In this document: positions 32,550 to 42,152 of the stretch, piece after piece
Position numbering within the stretch: the stretch's first letter is position 1
Layout of the letters: each line of letters starts with the position of its first letter
DNA from: Halosaccharopolyspora lacisalsi
GTDB lineage: Bacteria > Actinomycetota > Actinomycetes > Mycobacteriales > Pseudonocardiaceae
NCBI RefSeq assembly: GCF_014137975.1
Contig: NZ_JACGWZ010000001.1
Span: 992,001-1,056,000, forward strand
Length of the DNA: 64,000 nt
Direction: 5' to 3'
Position numbers and translations under genes: made by a program
Notes under the pieces: model-generated
Told to the model about the DNA's origin: nothing
Databases searched by the model: none
What the model saw: only the letters and a program-made list of their open reading frames with translations

Positions 32550-33344
32550 TCACCGCCGGGCGAGCAGCAGGGCCTGCATCGAGTGGCCCACGGCCCCCGC
32601 GGTGTCGTGCAGGACGCTGTGGGCGACCCCGGAACCCTCCGGACCGAGCGTGGTCCGCGCGTCCAGCCCGACCCACTCGCCGACCGGTTCACGGTGCAGG
32701 TGCACGCTCAGGTCGGTGTTGGCGAAGGCCCACTCGCGGAAGTCCAGTCGGCTGGAGATCCCGCTGGAGCAGTCGGCGACGGCGAACAGGCGCTGCAGCG
32801 CCGTGGGGTCCTCCCCGCCGATCAGGGGCATCCGCGGTCGAGCCCACACCCGGGCGTGCCCGGTCCCGGGAACGGCCTCGTCGGCGGTGCGCCACTCCAG
32901 GGCTTCCGCGTAACCGCCCGTCCAGCCGTCCGGTAACGGCATCGGTGCGCAGGACTCCGGGGAGTCGAGGGGCTCCGCGTCGTCGGCGGCGATCGCGGCG
33001 GTCTCGGAGCGCACCATGCGCCAGGCCCTGGCCGTCGCGGCGGTCCGCCCACCGGAGGACAGCTCGGCGGCGACGAGCTCGACGGAGCGGCCCGGACGCA
33101 GCACCTCGGTGCGCACCTCGACCTCGTCCACCGGCACCGGACCGAGGACGTCGACGGTGACCCGGCGGATCGCCGTGCTCGACTTCGGTTCGCACCGCTC
33201 CAGCTCCCGGACCAGCAGCGCCGAGACGGGACCGAGGTGCTGGGCCTTGTCCGACCACGGGCCGACCGTGTGCTCGGTGGCCCTGTAGTGGCCGGTGTCG
33301 AGTCGTTCGTAGAAGACGTCGGGGGACGTGCTCACCGTGTTCAA
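32550..33344 (-). CDS. Thioesterase family protein (acyl-CoA thioesterase II-like)
   Basis: A 264-residue double-hotdog protein. The first hotdog is near YRATEHTVGPWSDKAQHLGPVSALLVRELER and RRVTVDVLGPVPVDEVEVRTEVLRPGRSVELVAAEL; the second near RMPLIGGEDPTALQRLFAVADCSSGI and FANTDLSVHLHREPVGEWVGLDARTTLGPEGSGVAHSVLHD. It would hydrolyse acyl-CoA thioesters; substrate chain length is unknown. TTG 33344 has GGAGGG nine bases upstream; GTG 33335 with AGAGG upstream is equally possible. Its 3' end abuts the degraded DUF397 gene. The RecB-like gene upstream on the same strand is 37 bases away. Confidence 0.85.
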   Translation of the reverse strand: MNTVSTSPDVFYERLDTGHYRATEHTVGPWSDKAQHLGPVSALLVRELERCEPKSSTAIRRVTVDVLGPVPVDEVEVRTEVLRPGRSVELVAAELSSGGRTAATARAWRMVRSETAAIAADDAEPLDSPESCAPMPLPDGWTGGYAEALEWRTADEAVPGTGHARVWARPRMPLIGGEDPTALQRLFAVADCSSGISSRLDFREWAFANTDLSVHLHREPVGEWVGLDARTTLGPEGSGVAHSVLHDTAGAVGHSMQALLLARR

Positions 33345-33381
33345 CCTCTGGGTCCCTCCTCTTGGGGCGTCCTCGGGGGCC

Positions 33382-34236
33382 TCAGTCCGTGCGGTCCAGC
33401 AGCGTTTCGGTACCGGGCTCCGGTTCCGGCCAGCCCGGGTACGGCGGCGGGGTGCCCCCGTGCGCCGGGCACAGCGGTTTGTGATCGCAGTAGTCGCACA
33501 GCCGCGAGGGGTTCGGCCTGAAGTCGCCCGTGCGGCCCGCGCGCAGGATGGCCTGCCAGATCGCGTCCAGCGTGCGCTCGAAGCGCCGCAGCTCGTCCTC
33601 GTCCGGCGTGTAGGCCAACGACTGCTTGTCGGCCAGGTACATCAGCAGCAGCTGGCGGGGGAGCTCGCCGCGGCTGCGCCAGAGCACCAGGGCGTAGAAC
33701 TTCATCTGGAACAGGGCCTTGCCCTCCCCGACCTCCCGGGGAGCGGCTCCGGTCTTGTAGTCGACGAGCCGGATCTCCCCGGTGGGGGCGACGTCGACCC
33801 GGTCGACGAAGCCGCGCAGCAGCACGCCGCTGTCCAGCTCGGTCTCCACCCGCAGCTCGCAGGACTCGGGGTCCAGGCGGCGGGGGTCCTCCAACTCGAA
33901 GTAGGAGTCCAGCAGGCCGCCGGCCCTCTCCAGCCAGTCGGCCAGCTCGGTCTCGTCGCCGAAGAGCTCCCCCAGCTCCGGTTGTTCGTCGCGGATCTCC
34001 CGCCAGGCCGGGCGCAGCAGCTCGTGGGCGTGCTCGCGGTCGCGTTCGGAGACGGGGAGGGTGAACAGCCGTTCCAGCACAGAGTGCACGACCGTGCCGC
34101 GCACCTGCGCCTTGGTGGGGGTCTCCGGAAGTCGGTCGACCGCGCGGAACCGGTACAGCAGCGGGCACTGCTTGAAATCACCGGCACGCGACGGTGACAA
34201 CGCCGGGCGCCGCGTCCGGGCGGAATCGTTGGTCAT
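33382..34236 (-). CDS. RecB-family PD-(D/E)XK nuclease with Fe-S cysteines (Rv2119-like)
   Basis: A 284-residue nuclease-like protein of the Cas4/AddB-type RecB family. The N-terminal SPSRAGDFKQCPLLYRF is the usual entry motif with the first cluster cysteine. The active site shows GTVVHSVLERL, GFVDRVDVAPTGEIRLVDYKTG (D and DxK) and FQMKFYALVLW (Q-x3-Y). Three further cysteines cluster at the end (RLCDYCDHKPLCP), giving a probable [4Fe-4S] site. ATG 34236 is preferred; TAGGGT lies seven bases upstream, suggesting a leaderless transcript. The gene neighbours trmI, as Rv2119 does Rv2118c. A role in DNA repair is likely but unproven. Confidence 0.88.
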   Translation of the reverse strand: MTNDSARTRRPALSPSRAGDFKQCPLLYRFRAVDRLPETPTKAQVRGTVVHSVLERLFTLPVSERDREHAHELLRPAWREIRDEQPELGELFGDETELADWLERAGGLLDSYFELEDPRRLDPESCELRVETELDSGVLLRGFVDRVDVAPTGEIRLVDYKTGAAPREVGEGKALFQMKFYALVLWRSRGELPRQLLLMYLADKQSLAYTPDEDELRRFERTLDAIWQAILRAGRTGDFRPNPSRLCDYCDHKPLCPAHGGTPPPYPGWPEPEPGTETLLDRTD

Positions 34237-34326
34237 CCCCCGCACCCTAGAGCAGACCCGTGACGTGTTCGTGCGGGCCAACGGTGGGTTACCGGTGTTG
34301 TACGGGTGGCGTTCTACGCTGCGTGC

Positions 34327-35457
34327 ATGGCCACCACATCAGGACAGGATCGGGGCGGGCTGCTGCTCTGCCGCGTCGCGGGCGTACCGGTGCTGCTGTC
34401 ACCGTCGTGGTGGCTGGGTGCCGCCTTGATCGTCCTGTTCTACACACCGCTGGTCGGTCGGCTCCTCCCCGGCGTGGGGGTGTGGGCCGCCGCCGTGATC
34501 GCCGCGACGTTCACGGTGCTGCTGGCGGTGTCGGTGCTGCTGCACGAACTCGGGCACTGCCTGGTGGCGCTGCGGCTGGGGCTGCCCGTGCGGCGGGTCC
34601 GGCTGTTCCTGCTGGGAGGCATCTCGGAGATATCGCGCACTCCGGCGAAGCCGCGCCAGGAGGGCATGATCGCCCTGGCCGGCCCCGTCGTCTCGCTCGT
34701 GCTGGCCGCGGCCACCGGCCTGGGATGGCTGGCCATGAACGCCGGTGGGGCCACCTGGCTGCTGGTGGCCCAGACCTGCGTGGCCAATCTCGCCGTCGGG
34801 GTGTTCAACCTGCTTCCCGGGCTGCCCCTCGACGGCGGGCGGATGCTGCGCGCCCTGACCTGGTCCGTGACCGGGAGGCGCCACACGGGCACCACGGCGG
34901 GCGTCATCGGCGCTGCGGTGGTGGCCCTGGGCTTGAGCGTGTGGGCGATCGCGGGACTGGTCGGTGACGTGCGGGGGCAGTGGTTGAGGCTGGCGGTGTG
35001 CGCGCTGATGGCGTGGTTCGTCGTCGCCGGAGCGAGGGCCGAGTACGCGGCCGAGCAGCGCAGTCGCCGGCCGGAGGGGATACGGCTGCGGGAACTGGTG
35101 CGCCCGATCCTGCAACTGCCCGCCGAGAGCCCGGTCGGGGACGCGCTGACGGCCGCGGCCGGCCGGGGCGTGGTCCTGGTCCGCGCCGACGGGGTCGCCG
35201 TCGGGCTGCTGGACCGGAACGCGGCAGAACGGCTGGTGGCCAGCGCTCCGCACGAGCCCGCCGAGCGGGCCGCCGAACCCGTCACCCCGGAAACCATCGT
35301 GCTGGACAGCGAGCCCACCGACGAGGTGATCGAGCGGGTCCGGCACGTGCCGGCCTGGCAGTTCCTCGTCGTCGACGAGCAGGGGAGACCCAGCGGCGTG
35401 CTGCGCCGCGAGGAGCTGCGCGAGGCGCTGAACTCGGAGCCGCCCGGCGGCGGGTGA
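34327..35457 (+). CDS. Site-2 protease (M50) with C-terminal CBS-like region
   Basis: A 376-residue polytopic metalloprotease that cuts substrates within the membrane. The zinc motif is LLHELGHCLVALRLG near residue 75 and the third ligand motif is NLLPGLPLDGGRMLRA near residue 165. About six transmembrane helices precede a cytoplasmic part (from about residue 250) that looks like a degenerate CBS pair (VRPILQLPAESPVGDALTAA; FLVVDEQGRPSGVLRREEL), typical of group III S2P. ATG 34327 follows TACGCT by six bases, so the message is probably leaderless. It lies between the divergent RecB-like gene and trmI, as in mycobacteria. Confidence 0.92.
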   Translation: MATTSGQDRGGLLLCRVAGVPVLLSPSWWLGAALIVLFYTPLVGRLLPGVGVWAAAVIAATFTVLLAVSVLLHELGHCLVALRLGLPVRRVRLFLLGGISEISRTPAKPRQEGMIALAGPVVSLVLAAATGLGWLAMNAGGATWLLVAQTCVANLAVGVFNLLPGLPLDGGRMLRALTWSVTGRRHTGTTAGVIGAAVVALGLSVWAIAGLVGDVRGQWLRLAVCALMAWFVVAGARAEYAAEQRSRRPEGIRLRELVRPILQLPAESPVGDALTAAAGRGVVLVRADGVAVGLLDRNAAERLVASAPHEPAERAAEPVTPETIVLDSEPTDEVIERVRHVPAWQFLVVDEQGRPSGVLRREELREALNSEPPGGG

Positions 35458-36369
<912 letters not shown>

Positions 36370-36402
36370 GGGTGATGGTCGCATTGTAGTGAAAAAGACC
36401 AC

Positions 36403-36454
36403 GCGGAGCGGAAGGAATCCGGTTTCGGGAGGAACAGGATTCCTTCCGCTCCGC
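36403..36454. terminator. Strong bidirectional terminator hairpin after trmI
   Basis: Perfect 18-bp stem (36403-36420 with 36437-36454) around a 16-base loop, between convergent genes. Confidence 0.8.
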
Positions 36455-36502
36455 CGAGATCATGTGTCCCGCGTGGGGCGGAGCACGGTGCATGCGAGCT
36501 CG

Positions 36503-37342
36503 CTACAGCGGACCGCTCCCCCCGGAATCGCAGATCTTCCACTGGCCTTCCTCGACGACCATGTTGAATTTTTCATCCAGGGACTGGCTCTCGTTGAACG
36601 AACGTCCCATGATGGTCACGTCAAATTTCATTTGGCCGCTCACCTTGGCTGTGGCCGTGTTGTCGCCGTGATCCGTGACCTTGTCCAGACTGAGATCGAA
36701 CTTCATGCCCTCGACCATTTTTTTGGCGATCTCGGTCGGAACGCCTGATTGCTCGGCTATTGTGTCTGAAAAGTTCCCCTGTGTGAGCTTGTTGAATCCC
36801 TCGCTGTTGTTTTTCATTTTTTCGCAGGCCACTCCTGTGAGCGCGGAGAAGTTCTTCGCCTTCATGTGGTCGACGAACTGCTGGGCCACCGGACGGGGGC
36901 TTCCGGGACCGCCGGTGAAGACGAGGACGAGGGTGACGATCAGGCCGATGACGACGACACCACCACCGGCGCCGAGGCCGATGAACAGCCCCTTCCTGCT
37001 CTTCTTCGGCGGCTGCATCTGGCCGAAGCCGCCGGGCTGCTGGCCCCAAGCCTGCTGCTGCCCGTCCCAGCCGGGGTAAGGGGAGTTCTGCGGGTACTGC
37101 CCGCCGGGCTGCTGCCCCCAGGCGGGTTGTTGTTGCCGGGGTCCGCTCGGTGGGAACTGCCCGCCCTGCTGCGGCTGCGGCCCGCTGGGCGGGAATTGCT
37201 GACCGTAACCCGGCTGTTGGGGCCCGCTCGGCGGGTACTGCCAGCCCGGCTGCTGGCCGTACTGCCCCGGCTGGGGTTGCCCCCAACCCGGTTGCCGGCC
37301 GTAGGGATCGCCCTGGCCGGGTTGCTGCGGTGGGTGTGTCAT
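36503..37342 (-). CDS. Pro/Gln-rich single-pass membrane protein, DUF4878-like extracellular domain
   Basis: A 279-residue protein. Residues 1-110 are a low-complexity cytoplasmic tail built from QQPGW/FPPSGP/QPQQG-like repeats, residues about 118-142 form one transmembrane helix (LFIGLGAGGGVVVIGLIVTLVLVF), and the remaining 135 residues form an outside domain with VAQQFVDHMKAKNFSALTGVACEKM and a closing GQWKICD motif. The layout resembles DUF4878/SnoaL-like lipoprotein domains. The coding region for the outer domain is visibly less GC-rich than neighbours. A related gene lies upstream. Function unknown; Mycobacterium has lipoprotein LppK near this locus. Confidence 0.75.
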   Translation of the reverse strand: MTHPPQQPGQGDPYGRQPGWGQPQPGQYGQQPGWQYPPSGPQQPGYGQQFPPSGPQPQQGGQFPPSGPRQQQPAWGQQPGGQYPQNSPYPGWDGQQQAWGQQPGGFGQMQPPKKSRKGLFIGLGAGGGVVVIGLIVTLVLVFTGGPGSPRPVAQQFVDHMKAKNFSALTGVACEKMKNNSEGFNKLTQGNFSDTIAEQSGVPTEIAKKMVEGMKFDLSLDKVTDHGDNTATAKVSGQMKFDVTIMGRSFNESQSLDEKFNMVVEEGQWKICDSGGSGPL

Positions 37343-37388
37343 GAGGTTCCCCCCGATTCGTTGTTGCTGTTCCGAACTTTGCCGCGCG

Positions 37389-38048
37389 CTACGCGTCGAG
37401 GTCGCAGACCTTCCACTGCCCGTTCTCGACCGTGAGTCCCAGCGTCTGGTCGACCCGCTGGGACGTCCCCCCGAGCGAGAAGGTTCCCGTTATCTCCGCC
37501 GTCGCCGTGTCCCCCGTGCGGTTGACCTCTCCGAGTCGCAGGTCGAGCTCGCCCGCCTGGAGCATGGTGAAATGCCGTTCGACCGCGGAGCGGTTCTTCC
37601 GGCAGACCCGGTCACCGAGTGCGTCGAGATCTCCCGCGTTGAACTTGTCCACCACGGTCCGCGCTGTGGGACGAGCCGAGCCCGGCCCGTCGAGGAACAG
37701 GAAGTGGCTCCCCGCCCCGGCGCCGGCCAGCGCCAGCACCGCGATCAACCCGACCACCCACGGCCGCCGGGGCCGGCGCGGGGTGCGCTCGATGTCGCCG
37801 AGCCCGTGAGGCTCCGGCTCCGGCGCGGAGCGGTCGTCGCCCGCGCCGTTCCAGTCGGGCGGCGGAGGTGGGGTCGATCGATCGGGCCGCTGCCCCGGCT
37901 GCTGGGCCGGTGGTGCCGGTCCGGGGTCCCGCGAGACTCCCCACCGGGGGTACTGGTCGCCGTAACGGCCCGGCTGCTGCCGTGCCGGATCAGCTTCGGG
38001 CTGCCGCCCCCACCCGCCAGAACCGGGCTGTTGCGGCGGAGGGGTCAT
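37389..38048 (-). CDS. Proline-rich single-pass membrane protein, paralogue of downstream gene
   Basis: A 219-residue protein with the same plan as the neighbouring gene: it begins MTPPPQQPG, has a proline- and Gln-rich cytoplasmic tail of about 95 residues, one transmembrane helix (WVVGLIAVLALAGAGAGSHFLF), and an outside domain that contains VVDKFNAGDLDALGDRVCRKN and ends VENGQWKVCDLDA, matching GQWKICD of the paralogue. The two probably arose by duplication and share a transcript with a 46-base gap. ATG 38048 has GGGAGA upstream; a longer frame is not needed. Function unknown. Confidence 0.75.
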   Translation of the reverse strand: MTPPPQQPGSGGWGRQPEADPARQQPGRYGDQYPRWGVSRDPGPAPPAQQPGQRPDRSTPPPPPDWNGAGDDRSAPEPEPHGLGDIERTPRRPRRPWVVGLIAVLALAGAGAGSHFLFLDGPGSARPTARTVVDKFNAGDLDALGDRVCRKNRSAVERHFTMLQAGELDLRLGEVNRTGDTATAEITGTFSLGGTSQRVDQTLGLTVENGQWKVCDLDA

Positions 38049-38622
38049 GGTCTCTTCTCCCGAGGAAGCTGCTGGATCTGTCGTGCGCGGCGTTACAAGT
38101 AGACCAGAAGCGGCCTCTCGGGTGTGCCGAGTATGAAACTTTGTCACGGATCACGGCGCCCGCCCTCCGCTCGCGCCCCGCGGGGCCGGTCGAGCGCGAG
38201 TGGCGGGCGGCGCGAGCGGGGAATATCGTCGTCGCGCGCCGTGGTTGTCCCGGTGAACCGGGACAACCACGGCGCGGTGGTCCGATGTTCCGAATCATGG
38301 GAAAAGCGCCCTCGCTCTCCACATGGTGGGAACACGAACATCTCCGTGGCGATCGGTGATGGTAACTCGGTGTGAAAGAGATACGGGGTGTTCATGGCAC
38401 CGTTGGCAAACCGTGACCGAAGTCCCTCGCGTGGTTCGAATGGGCCAGGGTGTTGACGCACCGTGAGCGAGTGGCCGTCGGGAGATTCACCGGTTTTGGC
38501 CTCATTCATGGGGATTCGCGGACTTTTGTGGCAGTCTGGACCGTCCGGCGACTTTGACGGCGCCGCGTCCGTTGAAGATCGCCGGTACCGTGGTGCTACG
38601 AGCACGGGAGGAGGGTGCCGAC
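38049..38622. other. 574-base divergent intergenic region before ARC
   Basis: Separates the membrane-protein genes (minus) from the ARC gene (plus). It has no family-like coding sequence. It contains a near-perfect 42-bp palindrome at 38235-38276 and must hold the promoters for both directions. The ARC ribosome binding site GGGAGGAGG is at its right end. Confidence 0.55.
38235..38276. repeat. Near-perfect 42-bp palindrome in divergent promoter region
   Basis: 20-bp arms (38235-38254 and 38257-38276) pair perfectly around a GA dinucleotide. The centre reads CCCGGTGAACCGGG. Unlike other hairpins here it lies between divergent genes, so a simple terminator role is less obvious. Confidence 0.75.
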
Positions 38623-40416
38623 ATGCAGCACGAGCGTCCCGGCAACCGGCCTGATGAAGGCGGGGAGCAGAGCGAGGCCGGCAACGCCGAGCTCAACGAC
38701 CAGATTCGTCAGCTCGAGGACGAGGTGACCACACTTCGCCGTCAGCTCAACGAGTCGCCCCAACAGGCCCGGGTGCTGGAAAAGCGGCTGGCCGAGGCAT
38801 CCGAGCGAGTGAGTCAGCTCACCGAACGGAACGCCAAACTCACCGAGACCCTGAAGGAAGCGCGCAGCCAGCTCACGGCCCTGCGCGAGGAAGTCGACCG
38901 ACTCGCCCAACCCCCCAGCGGGTACGGCGTGCACCTGAACAGCTACGAGGACGGCACGGTGGACGTGTTCACCTCCGGGCGCAGGATGCGGGTCGCCGTG
39001 TCGCCGAACGTGCAGGTCGAGGACCTGCAGCTCGGTCAGACGGTGCGCCTGAACGAAGCGCTGACCGTGGTGGAGGCGGGCACCTTCGAACGTACCGGGG
39101 AGGTCTGCACCTTCCGGGAACTGCTCCCCGTCGAGGACGCGGGTCAGCACGCGCGAGCGCTGATCGCCGGGCACTCCGACGAGGAGCGCGTGGTCTGGCT
39201 GGCACCTCCGCTGCTCGACGTGGGACTCAGGTCGGGCGACTCCGTGCTGGTCGACAGCAAGGCGGGCTACGCCTACGACACCGTGCCCAAGTCCGAGGTG
39301 GAGGATCTCACCCTGGAGGAGGTCCCCGACGTCGGCTACCACGACATCGGCGGTCTGGGAGGCCAGATCGAGGAGATCCGGGACGCGGTGGAGTTGCCGT
39401 TCCTGCACTCCGACCTGTACCTGCAGTACCAGTTGCAGCCGCCGAAGGGCGTGCTGCTGTACGGCCCGCCCGGCTGCGGCAAGACGCTCATCGCCAAGGC
39501 CGTGGCCAACTCGTTGGCCAAGAAGGTCGCCGCCTCCCGCGGGGACGAGGACGGTCAGGCGAAGTCGTACTTCCTCAACGTCAAGGGGCCCGAACTGCTC
39601 AACAAGTTCGTGGGCGAGACCGAACGGCACATCCGGCTGATCTTCCAGCGGGCGCGGGAGAAGGCCTCCGAGGGCACGCCGGTGCTCGTGTTCTTCGACG
39701 AGATGGACTCGATCTTCCGGACGCGTGGCAGCGGGGTCTCCTCCGACGTCGAGACGACGATCGTGCCCCAGCTGCTCAGCGAGATCGACGGTGTCGAGGG
39801 CCTGGAGAACGTCATCGTCATCGGTGCCTCCAACCGGGAGGACATGATCGACCCGGCGATCCTGCGTCCCGGCAGGCTCGACGTGAAGATCAAGATCGAG
39901 CGTCCGGACGCGGAGGCGGCCAAGGACATCTTCTCCAAGTACCTGACCAAGGACCTGCCGATCAACGAGGAGGATCTGCGCGAGTTCGGCGGCGACCACG
40001 TCACGACCATGGACGCCATGATCCAGACAACGGTCGAGCGGATGTACGCCGAGACCGACGAGAACCGGTTCCTGGAGGTCACCTACGCCAACGGTGACAA
40101 GGAGATCCTGTACTTCAAGGACTTCAACTCCGGGGCCATGATCCAGAACATCGTGGATCGGGCCAAGAAGGCCGCGATCAAGTCGGTGCTCGACACCGGG
40201 CAGCCGGGCATGCGGGTGCAGAACCTCCACGACGCGATCGTCGACGAGTTCGCCGAGAACGAGGACCTGCCCAACACCACCAACCCGGACGACTGGGCCC
40301 GGATCTCCGGCAAGAAGGGCGAGCGCATCGTCTACATCCGGACCCTGGTCAGCGGCAAGAACCAGGAGACCGGTCGGGCCATCGACACGGCCACCAACAC
40401 CGGCCAGTACCTGTAA
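38623..40416 (+). CDS. arc: Proteasome-activating AAA+ ATPase ARC/Mpa
   Basis: A 597-residue AAA+ unfoldase that recognises pupylated proteins and feeds them to the 20S proteasome. Residues about 20-85 are coiled coil ([20 protein letters not shown] and following), which binds Pup. Two OB-fold segments follow (residues 90-235). The ATPase domain has Walker A GPPGCGKT near residue 280 and Walker [11 protein letters not shown] near 355, then [19 protein letters not shown]. The C-terminus ends GQYL, the penultimate-tyrosine tail that docks in the proteasome alpha ring. ATG 38623 follows GGGAGGAGG. In the window it is about 5 kb from dop-pup-prcBA, with three unrelated genes between. Confidence 0.97.
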   Translation: MQHERPGNRPDEGGEQSEAGNAELNDQIRQLEDEVTTLRRQLNESPQQARVLEKRLAEASERVSQLTERNAKLTETLKEARSQLTALREEVDRLAQPPSGYGVHLNSYEDGTVDVFTSGRRMRVAVSPNVQVEDLQLGQTVRLNEALTVVEAGTFERTGEVCTFRELLPVEDAGQHARALIAGHSDEERVVWLAPPLLDVGLRSGDSVLVDSKAGYAYDTVPKSEVEDLTLEEVPDVGYHDIGGLGGQIEEIRDAVELPFLHSDLYLQYQLQPPKGVLLYGPPGCGKTLIAKAVANSLAKKVAASRGDEDGQAKSYFLNVKGPELLNKFVGETERHIRLIFQRAREKASEGTPVLVFFDEMDSIFRTRGSGVSSDVETTIVPQLLSEIDGVEGLENVIVIGASNREDMIDPAILRPGRLDVKIKIERPDAEAAKDIFSKYLTKDLPINEEDLREFGGDHVTTMDAMIQTTVERMYAETDENRFLEVTYANGDKEILYFKDFNSGAMIQNIVDRAKKAAIKSVLDTGQPGMRVQNLHDAIVDEFAENEDLPNTTNPDDWARISGKKGERIVYIRTLVSGKNQETGRAIDTATNTGQYL

Positions 40417-40427
40417 GCGACGAGTTC

Positions 40428-40464
40428 GTTTCGGGGCCGCCCTCGCCGAGGGCGGCCCCGAAAC
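40428..40464 (+). terminator. Strong hairpin terminator of ARC gene
   Basis: Perfect 18-base arms (40428-40445 with 40447-40464), starting 12 bases after the ARC stop, with GTTTC/GAAAC at the base. Confidence 0.8.
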
Positions 40465-40517
40465 GCGCGGGACGCGTCGGGTGTCGATTCCGCGCCGCAG
40501 CGGTTATGTTGCGAGCC

Positions 40518-41471
40518 ATGACGCACGCACCGCGCGACCCGGTCGATCGGATCGGTGTGGGGCTGGCGGCGCTGGGCAGGCCCGCCTACATCACCGAGGG
40601 ACGTACCGGGGTCCTGCCGAGCGAACGCAGCGTGGCCGCGATGTGCGAGCGCACGCGCGCGGTCCTGGACGCGGCCCACGAGGCGGGTGTGCGCTGGGTG
40701 GACACGGCCCGTTCCTACGGCAGCGCGGAGCAGTTCCTGTCCGAGTGGTTGCACGAACGCGGGCACACCGACGTCGTCGTATCCAGCAAGTGGGGTTACG
40801 CCTACGTGGCCGAGTGGCGGATGGAGACCGAGGTCCACGAGGTCAAGGAGCACTCCGTCGAGCGCTTCCGGGACCAGTGGCCGATGAGTCACCGGCTGCT
40901 CGGTGAACACCTGCGGCTGTACCAGGTGCATTCGCTGACCGAGGACAGCCCGCTGTTCGAGGACGCCGCGCTGCGGGACGAGCTCGCCCGGCTGCGCGAC
41001 TCCGGAGTGCTGTTGGGGGTCTCGGTCAGCGGCGCGGGGCAGGCCGAGGCGATCGAGGCCGCCCTGCGGCTGCGCGCCGGTGCGGAACCGCTGTTCGGTG
41101 CCGTCCAGGCGACCTGGAACTGCTTGGAGCCGTCCGTGGGCGGGGCACTGGCGCGGGCGCACGAGGACGGCCGGCACGTGCTGGTCAAGGAGACGCTGGC
41201 CAACGGACGGTTGGTGGTGCGGCCTCCCGCCGGGCTCGCGCGGGTGGCGCGGCGTCACGGCGTGTCCGCGGACACGGCGGCGCTGGCTCACGTGCTCGCG
41301 CAACCCTGGGCGGACACGGTGCTGGTCGGGCCTGCCAGCGTCGAACAGTTGCGCAGCAACCTGGCGGCGTGCTCGGTGTTGCTGGGGGACGACGATCTCC
41401 ACGATCTCGCGCCGTTGGCTACCGACCCGGCGACGTACTGGGGCGAACGCGCACGGCTTCCCTGGCATTAG
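40518..41471 (+). CDS. Aldo/keto reductase family protein
   Basis: A 317-residue TIM-barrel NADPH-dependent oxidoreductase. The family signature is seen in AHEAGVRWVDTARSYGSAEQFLSEWL (catalytic Asp and Tyr), VVVSSKWGY (Lys), LYQVHSLTED (His) and VLVGPASVEQLRSNL near the end, the cofactor-binding loop. ATG 40518 is preferred: TATGTT at 40505-40510 lies seven bases before it, suggesting a leaderless transcript; ATG 40506 is in-frame but overlaps the box. Natural substrate unknown. It sits between ARC and dop on the same strand as ARC but behind a terminator, so it is its own unit. Confidence 0.88.
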   Translation: MTHAPRDPVDRIGVGLAALGRPAYITEGRTGVLPSERSVAAMCERTRAVLDAAHEAGVRWVDTARSYGSAEQFLSEWLHERGHTDVVVSSKWGYAYVAEWRMETEVHEVKEHSVERFRDQWPMSHRLLGEHLRLYQVHSLTEDSPLFEDAALRDELARLRDSGVLLGVSVSGAGQAEAIEAALRLRAGAEPLFGAVQATWNCLEPSVGGALARAHEDGRHVLVKETLANGRLVVRPPAGLARVARRHGVSADTAALAHVLAQPWADTVLVGPASVEQLRSNLAACSVLLGDDDLHDLAPLATDPATYWGERARLPWH

Positions 41472-41494
41472 GCCGCGGAGGACGGCTTGGGCCG

Positions 41495-42007
41495 TCACGA
41501 ACCGTGCGTGGCGAACCATTCCTCGATGAACTGGCGACCGTCCGGGACGAACGGCCACTCGGGGTCGTCGAGCCGGTGGCGCAGCTCGTCCAGCCCCGTC
41601 CACCAGCCCGCCGCGACCTCGTCGGGCTGGTGGACGATCGGGCCGTCCCAGGCGATCTCGTAGCAGAAGGCGTGGAACCGCACGGTGCCGCGCTGGTGCA
41701 CCGTGCGGAACAGGAACCGTGGAGTCCCGTGGATGCCGAGTTCCTCGCCCAGCTCGCGCGCGGCGGCCTCGGCGGGTGATTCGTCGGCGGCCACCACGCC
41801 ACCGGCCCAGCAGTCGTGCAGGCCCCCGTAGATCTCCTTGGTGTCGGTGCGGCGGTGCACGTACACCGACCGCCCGTCCGAGGAACGCACGAGTACGGCC
41901 GTCGCCGCGTGCCACAGGCCGGCCTCGCGCATTCTCGCGCGGGTTGCCGAGCCCACGGGCTCGCCGCCCGGGTCGTAGACCGCCACGCGTTCCTGCTCAT
42001 GGATCAC
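41495..42007 (-). CDS. NUDIX hydrolase
   Basis: A 170-residue protein with a complete Nudix box: GGVVAADESPAEAAARELGEELGI at residues about 72-95. The start VIHEQERVAVYDPGGEPVGSATRARM and GLWHAATAVLVRSSDG resemble the YfcD/IDI-like Nudix group, which hydrolyses nucleoside diphosphate derivatives or may act on isoprenoid-like diphosphates; substrate cannot be named. GTG 42007 has GAGG eight bases upstream; a longer frame would run into the upstream palindrome. Its 3' end is convergent with the aldo/keto reductase gene (23-base gap). Confidence 0.9.
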   Translation of the reverse strand: MIHEQERVAVYDPGGEPVGSATRARMREAGLWHAATAVLVRSSDGRSVYVHRRTDTKEIYGGLHDCWAGGVVAADESPAEAAARELGEELGIHGTPRFLFRTVHQRGTVRFHAFCYEIAWDGPIVHQPDEVAAGWWTGLDELRHRLDDPEWPFVPDGRQFIEEWFATHGS

Positions 42008-42091
42008 ACCAGCATCCTCGCACGGTGATCCAAGATTCTTTCGAAGCAGCGGGGCCGCTCGCCCGACGGACTCGACCAGCATCGCCGGGGT

Positions 42092-42139
42092 GTGACGATT
42101 TTCCCTAAAGTTGTGCCACAACTTTAGGGAAAATCGCAC
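42092..42139. terminator. 48-bp near-perfect inverted repeat between methyltransferase and NUDIX genes
   Basis: 20-bp arms (42096-42115 with 42117-42136) pair perfectly around one base and extend by GTG/CAC across a bulged A. Read on the minus strand it lies 13 bases after the methyltransferase stop and ends about 85 bases before the NUDIX start, so it probably terminates the former. Its TTTTCCCTAAAG arm is unusually AT-rich. Confidence 0.75.
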
Positions 42140-42152
42140 CACCGTGCACTCG

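Noticed and set aside
38143-38605. Minus-strand frame of about 150 codons in the gap before ARC
   Set aside because: No family resemblance, runs through the palindrome, and lacks a ribosome binding site.
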